Assembly: GCF_014647515.1 (NCBI RefSeq)
Contig: NZ_BMPI01000039.1
Span: forward strand, 5,351 to 69,350
Length of the DNA stretch: 64,000 bases
From: Dactylosporangium sucinum
GTDB taxonomy: Bacteria > Actinomycetota > Actinomycetes > Mycobacteriales > Micromonosporaceae
Direction of reading: 5' to 3'
The notes beneath the pieces are model-generated. The model was not told the DNA's origin, searched no databases, and was given only the letters and a program-made list of their open reading frames with translations. The position numbers and the translations under genes are program-made. Positions 40,791 through 48,372 of this stretch are shown piece after piece. Within the stretch, counting starts at the first letter, position 1, and each line of letters begins with the position of its first letter.

Positions 40791-41369
40791 TCACAGCGGC
40801 GTCCGCGGCGACCGGTCGTGAAACTCGCTCGACCCGTACCGGAAGGCCGCCACTCCGGCCGGCCACTCCCCCTCCGGCCAGCCACCCTTGCGCAGCAGTG
40901 CGGTCAGGAACCGCTCCGGCTCGGGCAGCTTGGCCCAGACCGACGGCAGGAACGTGGCCCGCCGCCGGCCGTCGTCGAGGATCAGCCCGTGGGTGCCCGG
41001 ATCCAGCGCGGCCAGCACCTGCGTGTCGTCGCCGGCCGGGATCTCGGTCGGCCGGTCGAGGACCGAGACCTTGACGTCGAGCAGCGGCCAGTCGTCGTGC
41101 GTGACCGGCGGGAGGCGGGGGTCGGCCATCGCCCGCACCGCGTTGCGCACGACGTCGTGGTGCAGCGGGCGGACCGGCTCCAGGGTGCCGACGCAGCCGC
41201 GCAGGACACCGTCGCGCTCGAGCGTGACGAACGAGGCGCCGCTTGCGTGCAGGGCGCCGTCGAGCGGCAGCCGGGCGACGAGACGGACCCCGCTGAGGCG
41301 CGCGCGGACCGCGTCCGCCGCCAGGCGGGCGAGGAGCCGGCCATCCGTCAGCGACAATGCCGCCGTCAC
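40791..41369 (-). CDS. AMMECR1-domain protein
   Basis: 192 residues, a single AMMECR1 domain with the conserved 'LRGCVGTLEPVRPLHHDVV' motif and 'DVKVSVLDRP'. In other bacteria AMMECR1 belongs to the AmmeMemoRadiSam set with Memo and a radical SAM enzyme; neither partner is in this window. Its ATG overlaps the stop of the HAD gene by 4 bases, so the two are translationally coupled. Function unknown. Confidence 0.9.
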   Translation of the reverse strand: MTAALSLTDGRLLARLAADAVRARLSGVRLVARLPLDGALHASGASFVTLERDGVLRGCVGTLEPVRPLHHDVVRNAVRAMADPRLPPVTHDDWPLLDVKVSVLDRPTEIPAGDDTQVLAALDPGTHGLILDDGRRRATFLPSVWAKLPEPERFLTALLRKGGWPEGEWPAGVAAFRYGSSEFHDRSPRTPL

Positions 41370-42061
41370 GCCACCAGCATAGGGGCGCCGACGAGCGCAA
41401 GGACGTCATGCAGCGTTTCGATTCGGCCGCCGCGCCAGTCGGGCTCCGCGTGGAAGGTCAGGTGGTCGCCGAGGTCCGGGGCGGCCAGCTGTACCGCGGT
41501 GAGGCCGAACGCCTGGGCGCCGGTCAGCTCGCGGCCGCCGCCGTCGCCGACGTAGAGGCACCCGGCGGGGTCGGCGCCGAGCAGGTCACAGGCGGTGCGG
41601 TACATCGCCGGGTCCGGCTTGGCGGCGCCGACCTCCGACGAGTAGACCGCGGCGTCGAACAGGCCGGCCAGGGCGGACGTCGGCAGGAAACCCGGCAGCT
41701 CGAACCAGCAGTCGCTGACGATCGCCACCTTGACCCCGGCCGCGCGCAGTGCCCGCAGGACGGGCACGGTCTCGGCGCGCAGCGGGGCGTCGTCCTGCAG
41801 CGCCGCCAGGCGTAACTCGAGCGCGGCGTGCAGCTGTGCGTAGGACGGCGCGGCGCCGATGCGGGCACACAGTGCCCGTATGCCGGAGATCGCGCCGTTG
41901 CCGACCCCGCCGCGGGCCCGCTCGTCGAAGGTCAGGTCCAGCAGGTCGACCCACTCGTCCGGGTCGACCCCGAGCACCTCGGCCGTCCGCCGGTGCCCTT
42001 CGCCGCGCCGTACGGCGGACGTACACGTGTTGAAGTAGTCAAAACAGACAGCAGCGAACAC
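41366..42061 (-). CDS. HAD-superfamily hydrolase
   Basis: 231 residues, a Rossmann HAD fold. Motif I is 'FDYFNT' (nucleophile Asp, but the second position is Phe, not Asp, as in haloacid dehalogenases), motif II 'VSDCW', motif III Lys in 'AAKPDPAMY' and motif IV 'GDGGGREL'. It could be a dehalogenase-type or phosphatase enzyme; the motif I variant argues for caution. GTG at 42061. It overlaps AMMECR1 and is divergent from EamA. Confidence 0.85.
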   Translation of the reverse strand: MFAAVCFDYFNTCTSAVRRGEGHRRTAEVLGVDPDEWVDLLDLTFDERARGGVGNGAISGIRALCARIGAAPSYAQLHAALELRLAALQDDAPLRAETVPVLRALRAAGVKVAIVSDCWFELPGFLPTSALAGLFDAAVYSSEVGAAKPDPAMYRTACDLLGADPAGCLYVGDGGGRELTGAQAFGLTAVQLAAPDLGDHLTFHAEPDWRGGRIETLHDVLALVGAPMLVA

Positions 42062-42126
42062 TGATCGGCCCCCCTCGTATCCCCCAAACGGATGAGTAGG
42101 GTCTTACAGGGTGGCGAGGGCGACAA

Positions 42127-43098
42127 GTGTCGGATCAACGACAGTTTTCAGCTAGTGCAAAGATCTCCCGCATGGCTTCCGTCGTCGCGCTCGTGGTCGC
42201 GATCGTGGCGATCTCGTCGTCGGCGCCGCTCATCGCCTTTGCGGCCGCCCCGTCGCTGGCCATCGCCTTCTGGCGCAATGCCGCGGCGGTCGGCGTCCTC
42301 GCGCCGGTCGCGCTGGTGCGGCGGCCGGACGAGGTGCGCCACCTGTTCGGGCGGCGCGCCGGACTCGTGAGCGTCACGTCCGGGCTGTTCCTGGCGGTCC
42401 ACTTCGGCGCGTGGGTGCCCAGCACCAAGCTCACCAGCGTCGCCATGTCGGTGGCGCTCGTCTCCACCACGCCGATCTGGACCGCGCTCGTCTCGGCGGT
42501 TCGCGGCGTGCGGGTGCCGGCCTCGACCTGGGCCGGCATCGGGCTGGCGGTGGCCGGCGTCGCGCTCGCCACCGGCGCCGACCCCGACCTGTCGCCCCGG
42601 GCCCTGCTCGGCGACGGGCTGGCGCTGCTCGGCGGCCTCGCCGCGGCCGGGTACACGCTGCTCGGCAGCCGGGCCCGCGCGACGATCGCGACCACGACGT
42701 ACACGAGCGTCTGCTACTCGGTGTGCGCTGTCGTCCTGCTGGCCGCCTCGCTCGTCACCGGCGCCGACCTGGTCGGCTTCGACGGGCAGACCTGGGTCGC
42801 GATCGCCGCGATGACGATCGGGCCGCAGCTGCTCGGCCACACCCTGATCAACTACGCGCTGCGGCGCATCGGGTCGACCACGGTCGCGGTGCTGCTCCTG
42901 CTGGAGGTGCCGGGCGCGCTGGTCATCGCCTGGCTGCTGCTCGGCCAGCTGCCCGAGGCGCGCACGCTGCCCGGGATCGCCGTACTGCTGGCCGGCGTGG
43001 CGATCGTGGTGCTCGGGGCGCGCCGTCAGCCCGGTCAGCCCGGTCAACCCACGAACGGCGGCACGGCCATCTCGCCGGAGGCGATCGGCACCACGTGA
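42127..43098 (+). CDS. EamA-family drug/metabolite transporter
   Basis: 323 residues with ten hydrophobic segments in two EamA repeats. The C-terminal half carries 'IGPQLLGHTLINYALRRIGSTTVAV', the usual repeat-2 motif. GTG at 42127. Substrate unknown. The last 55 bases overlap the convergent PhzF gene on the other strand. Confidence 0.9.
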   Translation: MSDQRQFSASAKISRMASVVALVVAIVAISSSAPLIAFAAAPSLAIAFWRNAAAVGVLAPVALVRRPDEVRHLFGRRAGLVSVTSGLFLAVHFGAWVPSTKLTSVAMSVALVSTTPIWTALVSAVRGVRVPASTWAGIGLAVAGVALATGADPDLSPRALLGDGLALLGGLAAAGYTLLGSRARATIATTTYTSVCYSVCAVVLLAASLVTGADLVGFDGQTWVAIAAMTIGPQLLGHTLINYALRRIGSTTVAVLLLLEVPGALVIAWLLLGQLPEARTLPGIAVLLAGVAIVVLGARRQPGQPGQPTNGGTAISPEAIGTT

Positions 43099-43901
43099 CC
43101 GCCGACGGTCGCGGCGACCGCCACCCCGCCGGACGCGGTGACCGAGCACTGCAACGACGACGGCCGGCGGATCTCCACGCCCTGGATGATGTGGTATTGG
43201 CTGAGCCCGTCGCCGGGCAGCAGACCGGCCGCCACCAGCCAGACGCCGAGGCCGAGCGCCGCCGACCCGGTCGCCGGGTCCTCGGCCACGCCGACCCCGG
43301 GGACCAGCACCCGGACGTGCGCCTCGTGCCGCTCGGCGTCCCAGTGGAAGACGCTGAGGTTGTCGACCTCGTGCTGCAGCCGCACCCTGGTGACCGCCTC
43401 GTCGGTCACCGACAGGTACGCGAACTCGAGCCCGCAACCGGCCGTGCGCGGCGCCGGGCCGACGAAGTCGTCCTCGGTCAGGCCGAGCGCCGCGAGGAGC
43501 GGCGCCGGGTCGAGGGCCACGCCGACGGTCGGCTCGCCGCCGGTGACGGTCGCGCTGTGGTGCTCCGGGTCGACCCGGATCGGGATCAGGCCGGCGCCGC
43601 ACTCCTGCACGATGTCGGTGCCCTTGACGACGCCGGCCCGGTGCAGGGTGACCGCGCAGCCCACGCTCGGGTGGCCGGCGAACGGCAGCTCGACGCCCGG
43701 CGTGAAGATCCGCACCCGGTAGGTGGCGCCGGGCGTCGTCGGCGGCAGCACGAAGATCGTCTCGGACAGGTTGAACTCGCGCGCGATCGCCTGCATCTGC
43801 TCGCCGGCGAGGTCCTGCGCGTCGTGGACGATCGCCAGCGGGTTGCCGGTGAAGGGCCGGTCGGTGAAGACGTCGACGACGGAGTACCGCACCATGCTCA
43901 T
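43044..43901 (-). CDS. PhzF-family isomerase
   Basis: 285 residues of the PhzF fold: 'DVFTDRPFTGNPLAIV' at the N-terminus, catalytic Glu in 'FNLSETIFVL', 'FAGHPSVGCA' and 'ATGSAALGLGV'. Family members isomerise or epimerise aromatic and amino-acid substrates; no phenazine gene is nearby, so a housekeeping role is more likely. ATG at 43901. It overlaps EamA tail-to-tail by 55 bases. Confidence 0.93.
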   Translation of the reverse strand: MSMVRYSVVDVFTDRPFTGNPLAIVHDAQDLAGEQMQAIAREFNLSETIFVLPPTTPGATYRVRIFTPGVELPFAGHPSVGCAVTLHRAGVVKGTDIVQECGAGLIPIRVDPEHHSATVTGGEPTVGVALDPAPLLAALGLTEDDFVGPAPRTAGCGLEFAYLSVTDEAVTRVRLQHEVDNLSVFHWDAERHEAHVRVLVPGVGVAEDPATGSAALGLGVWLVAAGLLPGDGLSQYHIIQGVEIRRPSSLQCSVTASGGVAVAATVGGHVVPIASGEMAVPPFVG

Positions 43902-43933
43902 GAGCGGAAGCCTAATAAGTAGGCTGGTTCCTT

Positions 43934-45208
43934 GTGAGCACTGCGCCGCGAGTCTATGTGGCGCGCCTTGCCAGCCTGAGCGTGTTCGATCCGAACGGCG
44001 ACCAGGTGGGCCGGGTGCGCGATGCGGTCGCGCGTCCCCGCACCGGCAACCAGCCGCCCCGCGTGGTCGGGCTGGTCGCCGAGATGCCGATGCGGCGGCG
44101 GATCTTCCTGCCCATCGGGCGGATCACCGCGATCGAGCCCGACGCCGTGGTGCTCAACACCGGCACGCTCAACCTGCGCCGGTTCGAGAAGCGCCCCGGT
44201 GAGCTGCTGGTGCTCGAGGACTTCGTCGACCGGCACGTCACCGTCCCTGCCACCGGGCGCACGGGCGCCGTCGTCGACGTCGCCATGGAGTCCGACCGCA
44301 CCGGCGAGTGGTCGCTGACGCGCGTCGCCGTCCGCGAGTTCAGCGGCCGGCTGACCCGCCGCGGCCATCTCAACCAGCTCGAGTGGGGCGAGGTCGCCGG
44401 GCTGGCCGGGGAGCCGCAGACCCAGGGCACGGCCGGGCTGCTCGCGGTGCTCGACAACATGCGCCCCGCCGACCTGGCCAACGTCCTGCAGGACCTGTCC
44501 GAGAGTCGGCGGGTCGAGGTCGCCGCGGCGCTGGACGACGAGCGGCTCGCCGACGTGCTGGAGGAGCTGCCCGAGCACGACCAGCTGGAGATCATCACCG
44601 CGCTGGAGCCGCAGCGGGCCGCCGACGTGCTGGAGGAGATGGACCCGGACGACGCCGCCGACCTGCTCTCCGAGATGCCGAAGCCGGAGCAGGAGGTGCT
44701 GCTCGACCTGATGGAGCCCGACGAGGCCTCCCCGGTCCGCGCCCTGCTCGACTACCTGCCGGGCACCGCAGGCTCGGTGATGACCTCGGAGCCGATCGTC
44801 ATGCCGCCCGACGCCACCGTGGCCGAGGCGCTCGCCCGCATCCGCGAGCCGCAGCTCTCCCCCGCCGTCGCCGCCGGGGTCTTCGTCACCCGCCCGCCGA
44901 TGGCCACCCCGACCGGGCGGTATCTCGGGGTCGTCCACTTCCAGCGGCTGCTCCGCGAGCCACCTTCGGCGCTGCTCGGCGGCGTGGTCGACAACGACAT
45001 CGATCCGCTCGAACCGGGTACCACCCTGGCCGAGATCACCCGCCGCATGGCGACCTACAACCTGGTGGTGATGCCCGTGGTCGACGACAACGACAAGCTG
45101 GTCGGCGCCGTCACGGTCGACGACGTGCTCGACCACCTGCTGCCCGAGGACTGGCGCGACCGCGACCACGCCGAGCCACTGTCGCTGCCGGGCGGTGGCC
45201 GTGGCTGA
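43934..45208 (+). CDS. MgtE N-terminal/CBS domain protein without transporter domain
   Basis: 424 residues: an N-terminal PRC-barrel-like region (1-140), the MgtE N-terminal repeat domain (about 170-285, with repeated 'DVLEEL' and 'DLLSEM' helices) and two CBS domains (about 286-410, 'MPVVDDNDKLVGAVTVDDVL'). The MgtE membrane domain is absent, so this is a soluble sensor, not a Mg2+ channel. GTG at 43934. It overlaps the DUF1003 gene by 14 bases, and Mrp follows, an order conserved in actinobacteria. Confidence 0.9.
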   Translation: MSTAPRVYVARLASLSVFDPNGDQVGRVRDAVARPRTGNQPPRVVGLVAEMPMRRRIFLPIGRITAIEPDAVVLNTGTLNLRRFEKRPGELLVLEDFVDRHVTVPATGRTGAVVDVAMESDRTGEWSLTRVAVREFSGRLTRRGHLNQLEWGEVAGLAGEPQTQGTAGLLAVLDNMRPADLANVLQDLSESRRVEVAAALDDERLADVLEELPEHDQLEIITALEPQRAADVLEEMDPDDAADLLSEMPKPEQEVLLDLMEPDEASPVRALLDYLPGTAGSVMTSEPIVMPPDATVAEALARIREPQLSPAVAAGVFVTRPPMATPTGRYLGVVHFQRLLREPPSALLGGVVDNDIDPLEPGTTLAEITRRMATYNLVVMPVVDDNDKLVGAVTVDDVLDHLLPEDWRDRDHAEPLSLPGGGRG

Positions 45209-45830
45209 CCGTCGCCGCCTCGACCAGCCGCGCGAGACCCGGATCACGCTGCCCCGCTTCGACCCCGAGGCGTTCGGGCAGTGGTCCGAGGGGATCGCCC
45301 GGTTCATGGGCACGGCCAAGTTCCTCGTCTACATGACGGTGGTGATCCTGGCCTGGATCGCCTGGAACACGCTCACGCCCGAGAGCTGGCGCTTCGACCC
45401 GTACACGTTCACGTTCCTCACGCTGATCCTGTCGCTGCAGGCGTCCTACGCGGCGCCCCTCATCCTGCTGGCCCAGAACCGGCAGACGGACCGCGACCGG
45501 CTGGCCTCCGAGGAGGACCGGCGGCGGGCGGCCGCCCAGAAGGCGGACACCGAATACCTGGCCCGGGAGATCGCCGCGCTGCGCATCGCCGTCGGCGAGG
45601 TGGCGACCCGCGACTTCCTGCGGTCGGAGCTGGCCCGGATGGGCGAGGAGCTCGACGAGTCCGCTGTGCGGCGGGCGAAGCTGGAGCGGAAGAAGGCGAA
45701 GAAGGCGGCGGCCGCGGCGACCGCGCTGGACGAGCCGCTGGAGGCGGACGACGGCGACGACCCGGACGACTCGGTGGACTCCGACTCGCCGGATGCCTCG
45801 CCTTCGTCGCGGCGGCGGCTCCGGCACTGA
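45195..45830 (+). CDS. DUF1003 membrane protein
   Basis: 211 residues with two adjacent membrane segments (about 42-60 and 73-92) in a DUF1003 domain ('YTFTFLTLILSLQASYAAPLI' region), then a long charged coiled coil with 'RLASEEDRRRAAAQKA'. GTG at 45195; a GTG two codons later (45201) is possible. It is coupled to the MgtE-N gene and precedes a terminator. Confidence 0.88.
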   Translation: MAVADRRRLDQPRETRITLPRFDPEAFGQWSEGIARFMGTAKFLVYMTVVILAWIAWNTLTPESWRFDPYTFTFLTLILSLQASYAAPLILLAQNRQTDRDRLASEEDRRRAAAQKADTEYLAREIAALRIAVGEVATRDFLRSELARMGEELDESAVRRAKLERKKAKKAAAAATALDEPLEADDGDDPDDSVDSDSPDASPSSRRRLRH

Positions 45831-45843
45831 GCTTTGCTGTTGG

Positions 45844-45872
45844 CCGCGCGCCTCAAGGGGCTAGGCGCGCGG
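45844..45872 (+). terminator. 10-bp hairpin after the DUF1003 gene
   Basis: CCGCGCGCCT (45844-45853) pairs with AGGCGCGCGG (45863-45872) around a 9-base loop, 13 bases after the DUF1003 stop. The next 140 bases lead to the promoter of mrp. Confidence 0.75.
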
Positions 45873-46013
45873 CGTGTAAACGATGGTCGCACCGGGTCGG
45901 GTGCGGGGACAACCCCGGTGGTTGGCAAAATACTCATTTCGGGTGGTGTGACGCGTTCCTCGGCGGCGCTCACCACGCGGGGTGGGCGGGCATCCCGACG
46001 TACCATGGCAGCC

Positions 46014-47156
46014 ATGTCTGCCCCGGCCACCACCGTTGAGGACGCGATCACCGCCGCGCTCGCGACCGTCGACGACCCTGAGATTCGCCGCCCGATCACC
46101 GAGCTGGGCATGGTGCGTGACGTCATGCTCCGCCCGGACGGGGTCGCGGCGATCGGCATCCTGCTGACGGTGGCCGGCTGCCCGCTGAAGGACAAGCTGC
46201 GCAGCGACATCACGCGCGCGGTCGGGGCGGTCGCGGGCGTGACCGCGGTCGAGATCGACTTCGGCGTCATGACCCCGGAGCAGCGCAAGAACCTGCAGAC
46301 CAGCCTGCGCGGCGACGTGCAGGAGCCGGTGATCCCGTTCGCCCAGCCGGGCTCGCGCACCCGCGTCTACGCGGTGGCCAGCGGCAAGGGCGGCGTGGGA
46401 AAGTCGAGCGTCACGGTCAACCTGGCGGCGTCGCTGGCGGCCCGCGGCCTCTCGGTCGGCGTCGTCGACGCCGACATCTACGGCCACTCCGTCCCCCGCA
46501 TGCTGGGCGCCGACGGCCGCCCGACCCAGGTCGAGTCGATGATCATGCCCCCGTCCTCCCACGGCGTGAAGGTCATCTCGATCGGCATGTTCACCCCCGG
46601 CAACACCGCGGTCGTGTGGCGCGGCCCGATGCTCCACCGGGCCCTGCAGCAGTTCCTCGCCGACGTGTACTGGGGCGACCTCGACGTCCTCCTCCTCGAC
46701 CTCCCGCCGGGCACCGGCGACGTGGCCATCTCGCTGGCCCAGCTGCTCCCGTCGGCCGAGATCCTGGTCGTGACCACTCCCCAGGCCGCCGCGGCCGAGG
46801 TGGCCGAGCGGGCCGGCTCGATCGCCCTGCAGACCCACCAGCGCATCGTGGGCGTGGTCGAGAACATGTCCTGGCTGGAGCTCCCCACGGGCGAGAAGAT
46901 GGAGATCTTCGGCGCCGGCGGCGGCCAGACGGTGGCCGACTCGCTGAGCCGCCTGGTTGGCGCGAAGGTGCCGCTGCTGGGCCAGATCCCCCTCGACACC
47001 CGCCTGCGCGAGGCCGGCGACTCGGGGCAGCCGCTGGTGCTGGCCACCCCGGACGCTCCCGCGGCGGTCGCCCTGAGCGCGGTGGCGGATCGGCTGGCGC
47101 AGCGACGGGAGAGCCTGGTCGGCAAGCCGCTGGGGCTGAAGCCCGCCGGTCGCTGA
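46014..47156 (+). CDS. mrp: Mrp/ApbC iron-sulfur cluster carrier ATPase
   Basis: 380 residues. An N-terminal MIP18/DUF59 domain (1-95), then a P-loop ATPase with 'VASGKGGVGKSSVTVNLAASL' and 'DADIYGHSVPRMLG'. The C-terminal CxxC common in E. coli ApbC is missing: 'NMSWLELPTGEKMEIFG' occupies its place, as in mycobacterial Mrp. The ATG at 46014 lies 8 bases after TACCAT, a possible -10, so a leaderless start is likely; an ATG at 46005 is the alternative. It handles Fe-S clusters in the cytosol. Confidence 0.92.
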   Translation: MSAPATTVEDAITAALATVDDPEIRRPITELGMVRDVMLRPDGVAAIGILLTVAGCPLKDKLRSDITRAVGAVAGVTAVEIDFGVMTPEQRKNLQTSLRGDVQEPVIPFAQPGSRTRVYAVASGKGGVGKSSVTVNLAASLAARGLSVGVVDADIYGHSVPRMLGADGRPTQVESMIMPPSSHGVKVISIGMFTPGNTAVVWRGPMLHRALQQFLADVYWGDLDVLLLDLPPGTGDVAISLAQLLPSAEILVVTTPQAAAAEVAERAGSIALQTHQRIVGVVENMSWLELPTGEKMEIFGAGGGQTVADSLSRLVGAKVPLLGQIPLDTRLREAGDSGQPLVLATPDAPAAVALSAVADRLAQRRESLVGKPLGLKPAGR

Positions 47157-47161
47157 CCTCG

Positions 47162-47184
47162 CCGCTCCGGCGCCGCGGAAGCGG
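47162..47184 (+). terminator. imperfect hairpin after mrp
   Basis: CCGCTCCG and CGGAAGCGG pair with one bulged base around a short GCGCCG loop, 6 bases after the mrp stop codon. It is weaker than the other terminators in the window. Confidence 0.4.
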
Positions 47185-47186
47185 TC

Positions 47187-47210
47187 CATGATCACGGACG
47201 TTTGTGTGTC
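47187..47210. repeat. second copy of the CATGATCACGGACG element
   Basis: These 24 bases match 16853-16876 except for one T for C. The right-hand complement present at the first copy is not found here. It lies just after the mrp terminator. The rest of the spacer to 47455 has no recognised gene. Confidence 0.7.
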
Positions 47211-47455
47211 GCATAGGGACGAGAACTTCCGCGGTCACGCAGGCGCACGCACGCCACCCGGAAGGCCAGACACAAACTGGCCGCCCTGGCCGGCGCGGCC
47301 GTGGTGTCCCAGCCGGACATCGGCGCAGCGAGGCGGGTCCGAGCACTATGCGTCGAATGCTCGATTTGGGCCGTTAGGCACCGAACTCGGCAACCGGGCC
47401 GTGCGGCATGGTCGGACCGCAGCGTCGGGCCGACGGTGCGATGCGGTGCTAATGC

Positions 47456-47720
47456 CGTAGCCGCCGCGGCGAGCACTGCCTCGTCCGCTGCCTTCGCCGC
47501 GAGCACTGCTGCCGCCGCGAAGACTGCCACTGCTGCCGCGAGCACCGCCGCCGCCCTCGCCGCGAGCACCGCCGCCGCCCTCGCCGCGAGCACCGCCGCC
47601 TCCACCGCCGCTGCCGCGAGCACCGCCGCCGCCCTCGCCGCGAGCACCGCCGCCTCCACCGCCGCTGCCGCGAGCACTGCCTCCGCCGCGAGCACCGCAG
47701 CCGCAGCCGCCGCGAGCCCT
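47456..47720. repeat. GC-rich minisatellite of GCCGCGAGCACC units
   Basis: A degenerate tandem array built on GCCGCGAGCACCGCCGCC with about eleven copies of CGCGAGCACYG. A 54-bp higher-order unit occurs twice in a row (47577-47630 and 47631-47684, 51 of 54 identical). All three frames of each strand stay open through much of it, giving Ala-rich (VLAARAAAVLAA), Gly/Arg-rich or Ala/Ser/Thr-rich translations. It lies between the convergent mrp and tatB genes. I do not call a gene here, although a 181-residue minus-strand frame (47192-47737, GTG start) exists. Confidence 0.75.
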
Positions 47721-47869
47721 GCCGGCGCCGTCCTCACTGACCCGCGCAGCCGCAGCGTCCGCTTTCGCCGCCATAGCTCGACATTTCGGAAATGTCGCCC
47801 ACCGACCCGACCATCTCGCGGTCGGGCTGTCGTGGCAGGCGCCCGCAGTACGACCGGGGCGAATGAATG

Positions 47870-48301
47870 TCAGGTGACGTCGTCCCAGGAGGCGCGCACC
47901 GCCGGCTGGGACGGCGGTGGCGTGGTCGCGGCCGGGGTCGAGGCCGGGGTCGCCACGCTGTTGGCCGCGGAAGCCGCCGCCTGGGCATCGCGCTTCACGC
48001 CGTCCGCCACGCCTTTGACGTCGTCGTAGATGCCCTGTAACGGCTTGCGGAGGGCGGCCTCGTCGGCCTCGCTGAGCAGGTGCTTGCGCAGGAAGGTCTT
48101 CGGGTGGAGGTCTTCCAGCTGGATGTCGGTGCCGAGTTCCTTGCTGAGGTCGCCGGTGGCGTTGCGCGCCATCTGGCGGACGTTGCGCAGCATCCGCATG
48201 CCGTCGCCGATGGCCTTCGGCAAGCGGTCGGGACCGAAGATGAACAGCCCGACCAGGATGATCAGGATGAACTCCCAGCCGCCGATGTTCTCCAAGCCCA
48301 T
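47870..48301 (-). CDS. tatB: Sec-independent translocase protein TatB
   Basis: 143 residues. One membrane helix (about 7-24, 'GWEFILIILVGLFIFGPD') then the amphipathic helix 'RLPKAIGDGMRMLRNVRQMA' and a Ser/Pro-rich tail. This is the TatA/B fold; the length and the place beside htrA and mrp indicate TatB. It delivers folded, twin-arginine proteins across the membrane, such as the DUF1501 protein in this window. ATG at 48301. Confidence 0.9.
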   Translation of the reverse strand: MGLENIGGWEFILIILVGLFIFGPDRLPKAIGDGMRMLRNVRQMARNATGDLSKELGTDIQLEDLHPKTFLRKHLLSEADEAALRKPLQGIYDDVKGVADGVKRDAQAAASAANSVATPASTPAATTPPPSQPAVRASWDDVT

Positions 48302-48372
48302 TGTGCCGGCCCTCCCCTGCTCTCAGCCGCAAGACTACGCACCCGCGGCCCCGAACGGGGAGGGCCCGATGG

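Noticed and set aside
47456..47720. A CRISPR array
   Set aside because: The units are short, degenerate and directly adjacent with no unique spacers of equal length, and no cas gene is near.
47192..47737. A 181-residue minus-strand Ala-rich protein
   Set aside because: Third-position G/C is high in all frames of this repeat, there is no ribosome-binding site before the GTG, and the C-terminal third looks like random sequence; kept only as a hypothesis.
47301..48029. A 242-residue plus-strand Ala/Ser/Thr-rich frame
   Set aside because: The repeat keeps several frames open, and its end is antisense to tatB. No ribosome-binding site or domain supports it.
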